From NCBI GenBank assembly GCA_037179515.1, contig JAXCGZ010003866.1, forward strand, positions 88,336 to 152,335: a stretch of DNA of 64,000 bases, written 5' to 3'. Origin of the DNA: Halocaridina rubra (Eukaryota; Arthropoda; Malacostraca; Decapoda; Atyidae). Every line of letters begins with the position of its first letter. The first letter of the stretch is position 1. The notes below the pieces were generated by a model. That model searched no databases. It worked only from the letters and a program-made list of their open reading frames with translations, and had not been told where the DNA came from. The position numbers and the translations under genes were made by a program. Below are positions 1 to 39,500 of this stretch, one piece after another.

Positions 1-43
<43 letters not shown>

Positions 44-45
44 AT
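1..45. repeat. (TTA)n microsatellite
   Basis: Simple trinucleotide array running off the left edge of the window. Seen directly. Confidence 0.95.
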
Positions 46-136
46 GTCATAAAAATAAGTATTCTGAACGTATTTTTAATTAAAATTTAAGATATTCGAC
101 TCTATATTTATGAGGTTCAGAGCCAGTTTCCGCTAG

Positions 137-263
<127 letters not shown>

Positions 264-274
264 TAAGGCAGGAA

Positions 275-365
275 CAATAATACCTACTCCTTGTTCGCCT
301 TTGTTCCGTAATAGTCAACAAAATGGGGCGGAGCGATATGACCGAAAACCCCTTTCTCTGTATTC
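275..365. repeat. R3 dispersed repeat, copy a
   Basis: The stretch reads like the right half of the element at 4283-4505: a TTGTTCCGTAATAGTCAAC block, then AAATGGGGCGGAGC, then a run of C before CTCTGTATTCTCCTCCC. The homology was judged by eye against the copies near 4.4, 24.3 and 51.6 kb. Confidence 0.55.
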
Positions 366-1530
366 TCCTCCCACAGTCTTATTTGCATTCTGTCAACCAA
401 AGGGCAAGGGAGCATATGCAGCAGCTATTGATAATAGTAAAAAAAAAAAAGTCACTTATTCAGCCACTGACTAAAGAGCACAATATAATAACCTTCAAAA
501 TGCGACGGACAAAGATTGTGTGAACTTGTTTACCTAACGCAAATCAAATCTACTTTGTATCTTTAAATAATGACTTTATCTTGTTTAAAACTAATACTTC
601 CCTTGACCTTGTGATTTTAATCGCTCTTTTCCTTCCTTTATCACTTAATCACTTCCTTCCTTGATTTAGAAAGCTTTCCAGCATTTCCTGACATGCCTTT
701 TAACAGTAACGTTATTTTTTTAAAATATTATTCCTTAGTGCCAGACTTGCATGAAGAGAGCCAAGTTTTTTTGGCACTTTTTTTTGTTTTGTTTCATGAT
801 GGTGTGAAATTTAATACAAATTTGTAATTTATTACAAAACTTTTGATATTTAAGGCTTTTCACCTTTCTCCTACTTTAGATAACAGATTTGTATACTTAA
901 AACCATGAACAGTTCTTCTAAAATTACAAAATGTTAATAAACCAGATTATTTCTGAGTGCTTAAATACATTCTAACAATCTATATTCCTTCTGTGTTTTA
1001 AGCAGTGTTGCTCAATTTATTAAACAATAGTTATTATGTCAATTATGAGTTTGAATATTTTAACTATAAGATAATATACACGAATTATTTATTTTAATAT
1101 AATTTTTTAGCCTTCATATTTGGAAACAACATTAACCTATAAAGAAAGATTGTAGAAAAGTTTTATGTGGACCTAAATGTAGTTTCCCTTAAATAGGAGA
1201 TATTAGGTAGTTTGTTTTCTTCTTAAATGTTTTCTTGGAGACAGTACTTTGCCCATTCTGGTGTCACACACACACACACACACAAAAAGCCTAATTGAGT
1301 CGATCTACCTCAGTATAATTAGTCTAGTATACCTTAATTAATCCTAACGTAGCAGCCAAACCATCATTTCATATGATTACTATCTTGTTAATAATAAAAG
1401 AAAATAGAATAAATAATTGGATGGTATTATTCAAGATAGTCTGGCATAGGCCACAGATACTGAGATAGTCCGCACTCTGATGTAGCATCTAGTTATGTGA
1501 GATGTAGGACTATCGAGAATAATAGCTTCA

Positions 1531-1667
<137 letters not shown>

Positions 1668-1804
1668 TCGCAGACTCTGGAACTCTCCTCCTCTAGCCTA
1701 TCATTTTTCTAATTCTTGTAACATATCTTCCTTCAAAAAACGGATCTATCGTCATCTCAGGGCCTAATCCTGCCATATCTCTAGGTCCACAGTACTTCGA
1801 ATAT

Positions 1805-1962
1805 TCTTTCAGCCTGCCCTTTTCCTGTTGTGTATCATTACCTCATCTCTGCCTTGTCCTTAACCTTTTACTTTTACTTCATCATAATGTTTTCTTCTTG
1901 GCCGGGCCTTTATTGATGAGGGTAATTTTCTTGCCTGTTTCTGTGTTACACTCATAAAATAA
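1805..1962 (-). repeat. R2 dispersed repeat, copy a
   Basis: On the minus strand this matches the left half of the element at 33498-33700 in the same order: TTATGAGTGTAACAC, CAGGCAAGAAAATTACCCTC, AAAGGCCCGG, then AAGGCAGAGATGAGGTAATG. It is a diverged dispersed repeat and ends about 115 bp before the first VWA7 exon found. Confidence 0.7.
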
Positions 1963-2077
1963 AAGTAGCTGTCATCTGTAAGTGTCGAATACAGCAGGAG
2001 ATATATACTACTTTTTGACAAGTAAACGTCAAAGTAAAGTGTCATTATATTATGAGTGCTTGGCCTACTTCCTACAG

Positions 2078-20095
<18,018 letters not shown>

Positions 20096-20488
20096 GGAAG
20101 CATGAAGAGGCATTACTCGGGAAGAAGCACAAAATCACATCAGAATTTGCCTGAGAGAGAAAGAGCAAAGGACACTTCGAGATCTGACAATGCGTCTTTG
20201 CTATCTGGAACGTCAGAAGTGACATCATCTAACCGATCTTCAGGCAGGACAATGTCTGTCAGTTCTTCATATCCTTCAACTCTGTCAGGAAGATGTTCTT
20301 CAGTGCGTAGTCACGGTAGTTCTGCTCCTTCTGGTATCAGTTCTTTTACCCAGCAGAGTGATTTACCAGCGGACAGATTTTCAGACTCCTCGACGACGTT
20401 CTCAGAAAGTTCTTACCAGTGGGGGTTCTGGAAAGTTAGATTTTCGCGTGATCCTTCCCTCTTTGTAATAAACAAAGCACCGAAGTAA
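20096..20488 (+). other. In-frame serine-rich extension after the VWA7 stop (readthrough candidate)
   Basis: The final VWA7 exon ends GAT GAT TAG at 20095. The same frame then stays open for 130 codons, from GGA AGC ATG to the TAA at 20486-20488. The encoded tail is hydrophilic, with about 35 Ser in the 128 residues after the ATG (for example TSSNRSSGRT, SSVRSHGSS, SDSSTTFSESS), as in a disordered cytoplasmic tail placed after the transmembrane helix. Possible explanations are stop-codon readthrough, a recent nonsense mutation or assembly error, or an alternative splice form. An internal donor-like GTAAGG lies just after the membrane helix at about 20021. An AATAAA at 20467-20472 inside the extension argues against all transcripts covering it. 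Confidence 0.6.
20467..20472 (+). terminator. AATAAA polyadenylation signal candidate for VWA7
   Basis: First canonical hexamer after the TAG stop, 372 nt downstream. If used, the 3' UTR would end close to the second in-frame stop at 20486-20488. Confidence 0.45.
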
Positions 20489-20491
20489 TTA

Positions 20492-20494
<3 letters not shown>

Positions 20495-20575
<81 letters not shown>
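20495..20575. repeat. (CT)n microsatellite
   Basis: Dinucleotide array directly after the open extension of VWA7. Confidence 0.97.
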
Positions 20576-20579
<4 letters not shown>

Positions 20580-21388
20580 GCATACTTTATTCCCACTGAT
20601 TATATTTATTTCTTTTATCAAGCCAATAACAGAGTCGACTTGAAATGGCTTCAAGTATTTTCCCGGTGGTGTCTCTTCGTAAACCAAAGCAATGAGTAGC
20701 TGTGTAATTGTATAGCCAGCTCGCCCTTTTTTTTTCCTACTGGATGTTTGTGCTCGAATTTGGAGCTGAACCATCCCTGAATTGGGACCCACAACAAGCG
20801 ACTATGTGCCAGGCACCTCTAGGTAAACAGAGGCTGTTAGGCCCTGAGAAACCTGCCCAAGAGTGTCTATCCTTGAATTCGGTTGTTAGCAGTGTCCTAT
20901 TATACCACGTGGACTGCGAACTTGTATAAAGGTTTGCTTATTTGTGCTACTTACAACTATTTCTAAAAGTTTTAAGTGAAAATAGTGATAGCACCGATAT
21001 TCTCTGATTATCATTTTCATTCATAAACTTCTTGATATGTTGTAGAAAGTCATTGCTACAGTAGATGTGAAATCAGAGTAGATTTGCATAAAACGTGATG
21101 GTTGTAGTGTGGTCGAGATAGAAAAAATAATATATATCACTTACCTTAACACCACCTGCACGTATTAGAAGTTAAAAGTCCACTCGAAATGAGTGATGAT
21201 GATCAGCTATCTAGGCCGTCTAAAAATCACTTGTAGTTAGAAATATAAGAATGTATTTTCAGTACTAACACGTTAGTAGTATAAGACAGAAAGTTTTTAT
21301 GTTGTTTATGTCCTGCTTTTGTTATTGTAAACTGTTCGCATGCCATACCAAGGATTTGAAAATCAGGTCTTCCTTTAAAAGAAATAAA

Positions 21389-21429
<41 letters not shown>

Positions 21430-21517
21430 TATTACTACTTCTTATCCCAGTCGGTTTTGTTCTAGATTTCACACAAGTAAATACAGTTTAAGTAAATAAT
21501 TTAAAAACCTAATCAAG

Positions 21518-21554
<37 letters not shown>

Positions 21555-22252
21555 TTGAACCCAGATGTCATTACCATATATTCTTGATTTTATACTTGTA
21601 CATACAAATACATGTACAGCACAAATAGATGAAAGGATAAGCTTACATATATGTATATACTGTATAAGAACTAGAACATAGACCTTGTACAGTATTTACT
21701 CTTAGGAATTAAATCTTTATATAAAAAATGAGTTACTTTTAATCCACCTATAATAAATAAGCTCATATGACGTGCATATAAGAATAATGTCTATCACGTA
21801 ACGGCCTTTGTTAATATGAATTTATAACTTTCGATGTAGCCAATATATTGTAATTATATATGACAGTCCCTGATATATATTATACAGCAAAAATGAAGGA
21901 AATGAGAATGTTATTCTCTCTCTCTCTCTCCCTACAGATGTTTGCATAAGGAAAGTTAAAAGACTGAAAAAATAAACTAATTTATTTAGCTACGCTTTAA
22001 TTTAAAATTCGTCCGTGAAAGTGTTCCTAATCAGAGACTACACTAATTACACATCTGCCTAATATAATTATTCTCTTTAATGCTGAAAATGCAGTATTGT
22101 ACAGTATCATTTCCCTGTACACTAATAATGCCCCAGATTACTGACCAAAAATTATACACATTGTACAAGATTAGAACGAAAAATCAATTCCCAAAAGAAA
22201 CGTTATCTTGAATTCTTGCTCTGTACATCGATAACATAATTACCATTACTAC
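20576..22252. other. Convergent intergenic interval
   Basis: Separates the 3' ends of VWA7 (plus) and the gene at 22253-26483 (minus). It holds TTA microsatellites at about 21390-21425 and 21520-21552 and a short CT run near 21916-21930. A TTTATT at 21981-21986 reads as AATAAA on the minus strand and could polyadenylate the minus-strand gene about 270 nt after its stop. No gene seen. Confidence 0.55.
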
Positions 22253-29720
<7,468 letters not shown>

Positions 29721-29762
29721 GTCACTTGTTAAAGTCAGAAAATCCTATTCTAAGGAGAACTA

Positions 29763-29980
<218 letters not shown>

Positions 29981-30290
29981 ATATTATTTTTTTTTATTTA
30001 TTCACAATTATAATAGATCATTACACAGCTCCATACTGCACAATAACTTGTAAATTCTAACTGTTAAAGGTCTCTAAATGAAAGGCAAAAGCAAGGGACA
30101 GTAATAGCACAGAACCCGACCTTATTCTTACCATATAACCTAGACACAAGCCCCCTCTCCAATCACGTTGATCCAGTGATCTCCAGAGAATGACTGACTA
30201 ATAATCACCCCCCCCCAATTAATAGACTAATTTATTAGGTAATAATAAAGAGCCTAATGACACCAAAAAGATTTGCTAATACACATTCAG

Positions 30291-31120
<830 letters not shown>

Positions 31121-31156
<36 letters not shown>

Positions 31157-31217
31157 TAATAATAATAATAATAATAATAATAACGATAAAATAATAATGA
31201 TAATAATAATAATACTG

Positions 31218-31301
<84 letters not shown>

Positions 31302-31303
31302 AT
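31121..31303. repeat. (TAA)n/(TTA)n palindromic microsatellite
   Basis: TAA-type units with a few substitutions (31121-31265) flip to TTA units (31266-31300), so the array is partly self-complementary. Confidence 0.95.
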
Positions 31304-31929
<626 letters not shown>

Positions 31930-32008
31930 GTTTGTAAATATGTCTTGAAGAACTATTTATAACAGGTATTTGTTGTTTTCCGATAAATTTTAGAGCACTT
32001 ATAGTGAC

Positions 32009-32009
32009 A

Positions 32010-32091
<82 letters not shown>

Positions 32092-32122
32092 TTATTATCA
32101 TTATTATTATTGTTGTTGTTGT
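32009..32122. repeat. (TTA)n-(TTG)n microsatellite
   Basis: TTA units ending in four TTG units. Confidence 0.96.
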
Positions 32123-32450
32123 TACATCAATAATGAGCATTACAGAAATTCAATATGATAACCCTTAATGTAGACGAAATGTGTATGTCATGTAAAACCT
32201 TTAAGTTGAAGTTTTCCTGTGGTTTGTAGGTCAAGAGGCTGTACATAACAGATTTACAGAGTTCATGGTAAACGACTAAAATTTGTTCGCGTGATTTATT
32301 AGTTCAGTCCCAGGTTTGTTGTCATCACTGGATTGGAGAGCAATCAATATTCGTCGTTTATATATAAGAACAGTTGCAAGATGCAAAAGGTGTGATCAGT
32401 GATGAGTAACTAAATGTTATTTCAACTTACTATTTTGAAGAACGTTCAAG

Positions 32451-32603
32451 GTGTCAGGTCGAGGGTTCGCGCCCCGTCACGGTCTGAGGTTAGCAGGGGC
32501 ATGCACTCAGGGTAACGATTACATCTGCCATAACAAGTCCTTTGCAAGCAGGCAACCGTCCTAGCCCTTGGTAGAAAAGGGAGTCCGTGACGTAAAACCG
32601 GAA
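32451..32603 (+). mobile_element. SINE-A copy 3 (5' truncated)
   Basis: It starts at GTGTCAGGTCGAGGGTTCG, so the A-box half is missing. The rest matches the young class to the terminal GTGACGTAAAACCGGAAC. Confidence 0.88.
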
Positions 32604-32820
32604 CTACAGACAATATGATATATAAGTTTGTTGATAAATTCTGGTATTATATCCAAATTAATGGGTCATATCACCTAAAAAAAATAAAAATATCTATGGA
32701 AAAAACATATCTCTGCTATACGATCCTTTTTCACATTTAATCGTGACTCGAACACTGTATAAAAAATTTAACTGAAATAAATGAGTTAATATGAACTAGC
32801 TCATTAGCAGAACACCATTA

Positions 32821-33090
32821 TACATATTGTGTTTTAGTTGTTTCGGTTGTCCCTGGTATATAATACTAGTCTATCTGTCCATATACCAGGTCCACAATCC
32901 CCGTTTTAATTCTACATATTGTGTTTTAGTTGTTTCGGTTGTCCCTGGTATATAATACTAGTCTATCTGTCAATATACCAGGTCCACAATCCCCGTTTTA
33001 ATTCTACATATTGTGTTTTAGTTGTTTCGGTTGTCCCTGGTATATAATACTAGTCTATCTGTCAATATACCAGGTCCACAATCCCCTTTG
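32821..33090. repeat. 92-bp tandem repeat, three units
   Basis: Units start TACATATTGTGTTTTAG at 32821, 32913 and 33005 and differ by one or two bases (CTGTCC versus CTGTCA). Each contains an internal inverted pair, CCTGGTATAT and ATATACCAGG. The third unit runs into CCCTTTGCATGGGGGTGGCC, an R3-like edge. Confidence 0.93.
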
Positions 33091-33497
33091 CATGGGGGTG
33101 GCCATAAGATAATGAAATGATTGTGGAAGACACAGCAGCAATCCAGAAGGATTTAGTCTGAAGTAGCCCAGAATATGTCGCTTTTAATTGGCCATAGGCC
33201 TAACTTCATATGCATAACTTGAGCAACATGCACTCAGTGATCATGAAAATACATTTAACACCTAAAGCATTTTTGAAACTAGAATCACTTTGTTGTGAGT
33301 GTCCCTGAAAGCAGATATACACGTCTTTCACTTTTTTTTTTTTTTTTTTTTTTTTTTAGACATCCACCATTTTCATACTGGTATAAATTAGCTTTACAAT
33401 CTACAGATGTATATCTTTCAAGCACACGTGGGTGAAAATTTGCCATCCAAAGTGGTACTGTGTAAGCCAAATCCTGGAGTCTGGCTGAAGTAGACTG

Positions 33498-34200
33498 GTA
33501 TTTTTTTTTTTATGAGTGTGACACCGGGACAGGCAGAAACTGCCCTCATCAACAAAGGCCCGGGCACGAGAAAATACTAAGACGAAGGAAAAGAAAAAGG
33601 TTAAGGGCAAGGCAGAGATGAGGTAATGTCACACAAAGGAAAACGACAGACAGATAAAAGCAGTCAAAGTAAAGAGGACCCAGAGATATGGAGGACTAGG
33701 CTCTGAGATGACATAAGATCTGCTTTTTGAAGGATGAAAGGTCATAAGAATTAGGAAAGAAAGAAGGAGGAAGAGTTCCAGAGTCTGGAGGTAGATAGGA
33801 AGAAGCAGTCGCTGCACCGACCAATCCACGAGCTACAAATCTCCACACAGTACCTGTGAGATGAGGCCGCTTGGCGAGTGTTACGCGGCCTCGGCAGTGG
33901 AGGAGGGATGCAACTCGCCAACTCATCAGAGCAGCGATGGAAGTAGTAGCGATAGAAAAGCGAAAGGGAAGATACCTTACGGCGAAGAGAGAGAGAATCC
34001 AGGTATCTTCCCTTTCGCTTTTCTATCGCTACTACTTCCATCGCTGCTCTGATGAGTTGGCGAGTTGCATCCCTCCTCCACTGCCGAGGTATGTGTAGCT
34101 TTGTCCTGCAAGCTTTAATAACAGTGCCCGGGCCTTTAATGATGAGGGCAGTTTCTGACTGTCCCGGTGTCACTAAAAAAAAAAAAAAAAAAAAAAAAAA
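33498..34200. mobile_element. Composite R2 element with inverted ends and a central palindrome
   Basis: The left end (T tract, then GTGTGACACCGGGACAGGC and AAAGGCCCGGGCAC, to 33569) is inverted at the right end (GTGCCCGGGCCTTTAATGAT, then GTCCCGGTGTCAC and an A tract, 34125-34200). Between them lie R2 body sequence (33570-33888) and a perfect inverted repeat of 89 bp. Open frames on both strands here are produced by the repeat. Non-coding. Confidence 0.85.
33889..34089. repeat. Perfect 89-bp inverted repeat, 23-bp spacer
   Basis: 33889-33977 (starting CCTCGGCAGTGGAGGAGG) and 34001-34089 (ending CTGCCGAGG) are exact reverse complements by direct reading, with a GA-rich 23-bp spacer between. 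No mismatch was found. Confidence 0.93.
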
Positions 34201-34620
34201 AACGACTCAACAGCTGGTGCACGAATTCGATTGTACGAGGTACTCCTAACAGCATCTTTACGCTGCAATATCTAACATTATCTAGAGAGAACACATTGTT
34301 AAATGTGTGCTGTAAGTGGTGGAACTGAAGTTTTACTACCTCTAACTTTATAACGATAATGATGATGATAATAATGATAAAAATAATTATAATGATATTA
34401 TCCCAATTTGTCACGATAAATGCAGAGGTTTGACCGATCATTTGAGTTTGTTCTATGTGCCACTATTAGTTTTTATATGAGGGGGGGGGGGACAGATACT
34501 GACTTGAAACTGGGGAATTAAGGTGGGATGCCTTTCCTATCGCCCCACTGTGACCTCGAGCGCTGGCCCTTTACCGCTTGACGTGATCTTTCTACATGAT
34601 ACTTCGTACCTTAGCGGTAG

Positions 34621-34811
34621 TCACTGTGGCTCAAGCGGTAGCGTCCGCGACTCTGAGGCGTCAGGTCGAGGGTTCGCGCACCGTTACGGTCTGAGGTTAG
34701 CAAGGGCATGCACTCAGGGTAGCGATTACATCTGCCAAAACAAGTCCTTCGCAAGAAGGTAACCTTCCTAGTCCTTGGTAGAAAAGGGAGACCGTGACGT
34801 AAAACCGGAAC
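34621..34811 (+). mobile_element. SINE-A copy 4
   Basis: Full-length young-class copy, from TCACTGTGGCTCAAGCGG through GGTCGAGGGTTCGCGCACCG to GACCGTGACGTAAAACCGG. It abuts a different tRNA-like repeat at 34812. Confidence 0.9.
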
Positions 34812-34960
34812 GAACGAACTCCGTAGCATAGCGGTAGAGAAGCAAGAATGCTCCACTCAGGAGGTGATGGAGTGCATTCGAGCCCACTGATGGGTGATAA
34901 GAAGGCCTTTCTGCCTTTGTAAGCCAGCTTTAATCCCTAAATGGGAACTAGAAATGACAC
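34812..34960 (+). repeat. tRNA-like SINE fragment (third type)
   Basis: CCGTAGCATAGCGGTAGAG resembles a tRNA A-box region and GTGCATTCGAGCCC a B box, about 45 bp apart. A non-tRNA tail with AAGGCCTTTCTGCC follows. It is not a functional tRNA, as no full cloverleaf is apparent. Confidence 0.5.
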
Positions 34961-36127
34961 ATATAATGTAAAAATAAATCCAAGTATTATCATCACCATT
35001 GTTATTGTTAATGCAACAATATTAACAAGGATTTACAAGAAGAAGAAGTTGTCCGTAATGTAAACATTGAAGTTAGAAGATGTCCAGCGGTCAACTCACG
35101 TAGTAGTTGTATACATATTTATTCAAAGCCAATTCCATTTAAGAGGGTAAGTTTAAGTTACATGCAAAATGCATCTATAACTTCAATAGATGATGAATTT
35201 GATTATACTGATTTGTAGAGTAAATTAATAGGTTAAGCAAGTGCATTGTAAATATGCATAACCTCAGCGAGCTTCAGGGATATGTCCAATTTGGTGACTA
35301 TTGTTTGTTGAGATTCATTTTCTGCACCCTTCCATAACTTGTATTTATACCTCATCGAATGGTAATTCTTTGGCTTATATGTCTTAAGCTCACGTCACTT
35401 ACTCCTGGAAAACTTTTAATTTGGGAAAAATTACACATAAAATTATGATCAATTATTAGAAATAGGAGAAGCTAGAGAGGGGCTGTTGTATATGTAAGAG
35501 ACGAGACAGACACCGCCTATTGTCAGGTGAGCCTCGCTGTTGTTAAAACACCCAAATTTACCCTATTGAGATGCCTAACTAACTCGGTAACCAAATCAAT
35601 ACCAGGTTAGGTTACTCGTCATAATTGGAGGCATAATAGCTCACTCATTCATGCTGCCTATTGATTCATTATTATACATGACAAAGTTGAAGCCTCGTCT
35701 TTACTAATGAGTTATTTTAATTAACTGGTCAAAGTGAAGAAACAACCTCTATCTTCTTACTACCTTGCTTTACAGCTAAGGGGAACTACATTTGAGATAG
35801 CTCTACTCATTTACTTGTCATGGAGAAGAATAACATGAATCAATTATCTTGCAAATCTCATGACCTCTTAATATGGATCGTAATCAGTTAAGCAGGTTTG
35901 CTTTTACTGAAATTTCTTGAGATAGTGTGAAGTCCAGCTAACCAGTTAGCAGTTAGTTTGTAGCATTTCAAATTTGCTGTCTCTTGCAGTATAAGATTAT
36001 AAAAGTAAATTAAGATTTTTTGTGATACTGTGAAGTGTAAATTTTAAAGTTTTATGGTGAAAGTTATGTTTAAATGCCTTACATTATATTTCATTTCAGA
36101 ATACTGAGTAGGATCTACTTGATAGTC
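34961..36127. other. Upstream region of MED21
   Basis: No coding sequence seen. A TTTCATTTCAG acceptor about 27 bp before the MED21 ATG suggests a non-coding 5' exon in this interval. A GAGGGTAAGT donor-like site near 35142-35150 is one possible partner, unproven. Confidence 0.4.
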
Positions 36128-36413
36128 ATGGCAGATCGATTATCGCAACTTCAAGATGCTGTTAATATGGTACGGAAGTGAATATTGGAGGAATACCTTG
36201 TAGCTATAACTCTAGTCTTAACTCTTCAAAAAATATATAACGAAGCATTCATAAAATTCTATGCGATACAGACAATTATTGTTCCTTCAGCTATATTTAT
36301 AGTTGCTTATGAAATAGAATGACTCCTTAGGACTCGGTTTGTTTTAGCTGCATTTTAGCATTATGCAGGTGATACTGCATTCTCAAACGTGAGACATAGA
36401 GCTAATAAAATGA

Positions 36414-36500
<87 letters not shown>

Positions 36501-39500
36501 TTCTGTGTACTGTATTATATAGTAGACGACAAAAAGGGATAAAGGGGTTTGGGAGCTCTTGATCCCCACTCAGAGCTTTTTTTCTTGCCGGAAAGCAACA
36601 GATTGGATATGTGAAAATAAGTAGTCTGTGATGCTATCCCAATACCTCTCTTCATTATTTCCTGTGGTCAGATTTTTTGGTCCTTCATGATGTTTTCATT
36701 TTTCCCTTTTTTAGGCCAGTTCTCTTTATATTTGTATTGTGCACAGCACTCATGAGAATAAAGAACAGCTCTCTTTTTTTCTGTTTTAAGTGCTGTACTC
36801 AAAACCTCAAGTGAAGAGGTTAAAAAACAGGAACTATGGGCTCTTCTTATTTTATTTAGATATGTTAAGAATATCAGTAATATGTCATATTTTATATGTA
36901 AAAATCATCACAAGTTAGCTGCATAAATTTTGTCATTTGAGCAAGCAGAAAATGTATTCATATTTTTATGTATAATTCATCATAAGTAAGTGTATAATTT
37001 TTGTCATTTCAGCAAGCAGAAAATTTATTCAACAGCATCGGTTGCCTCTTCACATCCGCTGCCCCTTGTAGTTTTGATAAAAGTGGCAAAACACCTTCTC
37101 AAAATGAAAACCCAGATGGTACGGAAAGTGTATGCTTGGTTTTGATGGCAAAGTTTGTATTTTATATATTAGGTTTTTGCCAGTTATTTTAGAGCTTACA
37201 GTTCATACTTCTCTCTTAGCGACTTACAAGTAGCGTAGCCATTTATTTTATCCTAATCAGTTCCTGTTTCCGTCATAATTACTGTACTTTATAAATGAAT
37301 GGCAGCTTTTTGAGGTGAAGTGGAAATCTTTATCATTAGATTTGGCAAAATTTCAAGTCAGAATTTGAATCTGTTAATAGCTCACATAAGTCAAGGCACA
37401 TGTAGACTGTTGGAAGCACTTAATTTTTTTTCCAGCATATCTCTGTTAATGTACTGTACTGTCTAGTATAAAATCTTAAAAAAATGTAAATTGATAGAGA
37501 TTAAAAGATTCTTATCTGGTAATTGGTAAAAGGCAAGCCTACAAATAGATATAAATTCTTAGTTAACTTGCAAACCCACATATAGGTTATGCTTGCTTTT
37601 GTCATTATATATTTGTTAGACTGATTTTTATATTGACTACAGATATTTAATAGTTTAATTTTATCTGCAGACATGACTGAACATAAGAGGGTCTTCGCTA
37701 CTTTAATTGCCAGGAATGCCAAAGAGATCGACGCTCTCATAGAATCTTTACCATCAGAAGAATCTTCTGCCGAACTTCAGGTAATTATATGTTTTTCATT
37801 CAGCATAACATAATGGTGCTCAGTGGCAAAATGGTACCACTTGGACTTTGAGTTGTCAAATCGACAATTCGCGGCCCTCCACGGTTTGAGGGTAGAAAGG
37901 GCTTTCACCCAGAGTAATCATCTCACCTGCCAAAACCAAAGCTTTCACAAGAAGGCGCCATCCTAGACCTTAGTAGAAAAGGGAGTCCGTGACGTAAAAC
38001 CCCTCATCATAATCATCATTCAGTATAACAATATCCTGCTAAAGCCAACAATGGCAGTAAAAGATTTAAGTAGCAAACTTTAAGAAACTCCACTGTCCTT
38101 GCCTCTTCTGACATTGTTTGGAGGAAGGGATTATTTACTACTGCTCTCCTCTATCCTTTATCTAAGAAACTTTTATGACATGCACAGGGATTGTGAGGAG
38201 TGGAATTATATTTTCTTTACCTCGAGGTTTTTACTCATCTTCCATTAAGACCAGGAAATGTTAAGGTAGAGTTACTTTCCTCAATCATTATAGAATATGT
38301 GTTCTAAGAATATTCTTAATACATTTAGAGCACAGTAATATAGCTTAACATCATTAATTCGTTCCTAGACTAAAGTAAAAAAAAAATTAAAAAACGACCC
38401 AAACTTCTGTAAATCCCATTATAGATATGTCATAACATTAGGAACACAAGAAGTCATTTGATAGTTAATTATTTTTCTTTCTTTTAATAATTTATGGTAT
38501 AATTGTTTTGACTGATGCTATCGTAATAAAAAAAAAAATATTGTGATCGGTGACATCGTTGTGCTTGTTGGATCAGAGATGGAAGATGAAGGAAAAAGAT
38601 GAGACTACATTAATATTGATATTGGTGGCGGAGACCCCTCACGTTGATTTTAATTGCTCTGCCAGAATTTTTTTTTTTTTTTTACTCCGGGACAGGGTGT
38701 TGGCACGAAAAAAAAACATAAAGCAAAGAGAAATTATGTGTAGGGATAATAAGAGATGTGCAGTGCATATGCAAAGATGTTCTATGTGGATGTAGGCATA
38801 GAAAAGAAAGTGTCCTGCTCATCTTTTCCTCTAGGATGGCTAGTACAGTGGTAACGCGCTGGCTTCGCATTCACGAGGTCGAAAGATCGGTCCCCGTCCA
38901 AGACCGAGAGTTTAAGCTGTTTACTGGCAGGAACTGCTGTGGTTGGACATCACAGTGGGGGGTTGGGGCTTGCCCTGGCTGACGAATACCCATTGTAATG
39001 AAATGGAAATAAAGGTTAAATATATAGAAAACTATCAGTGTATACTCACTCCATCATATTTGCAAAGCATTAAGCATTTGTAACCCTCTCCTCGAATGTT
39101 GCGAGCCTCTCTTTATGTACTTAAATAGGATTGTCACTTTTCTAAAGAAAATACTTAACATAAATTTGATATGAAATCAAATGTAAAGTAGCATGATGGT
39201 ATATTTTTAGTTTATACATATGCTTTTCAGTGTTATTTGAGTGTCATTATTATTGGCACAACATAGTCTGTCTTTCATGATTGTACTATAATGTTACAAT
39301 CAATATTGGAATTACACCCTTTTTTTAACTGCGTATTTGTATTTGATTGCATTTAATAGCTTACCTAGTTAGTAACCAGATTCGAGCAACCAGCAGTAAC
39401 ATTTAAAAAAAAAAAATTCTCCTAATCATGAAAAATTAGTTTAAATTGCTTTTCTTAGTATTTCATGTTTTCCTTGACACTACTGACAGTGCCATAATGT

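Noticed and set aside
1982..2077. Extending the first VWA7 exon leftward to 1982
   Set aside because: The frame is open, but the sequence just before 2078 is a typical pyrimidine tract plus CAG, and the translated part before it does not look like VWA7.
33751..34173. 140-codon minus-strand frame and its plus-strand mirror
   Set aside because: Both are read through the perfect inverted repeat and R2 sequence; the same peptide appears on both strands for that reason.
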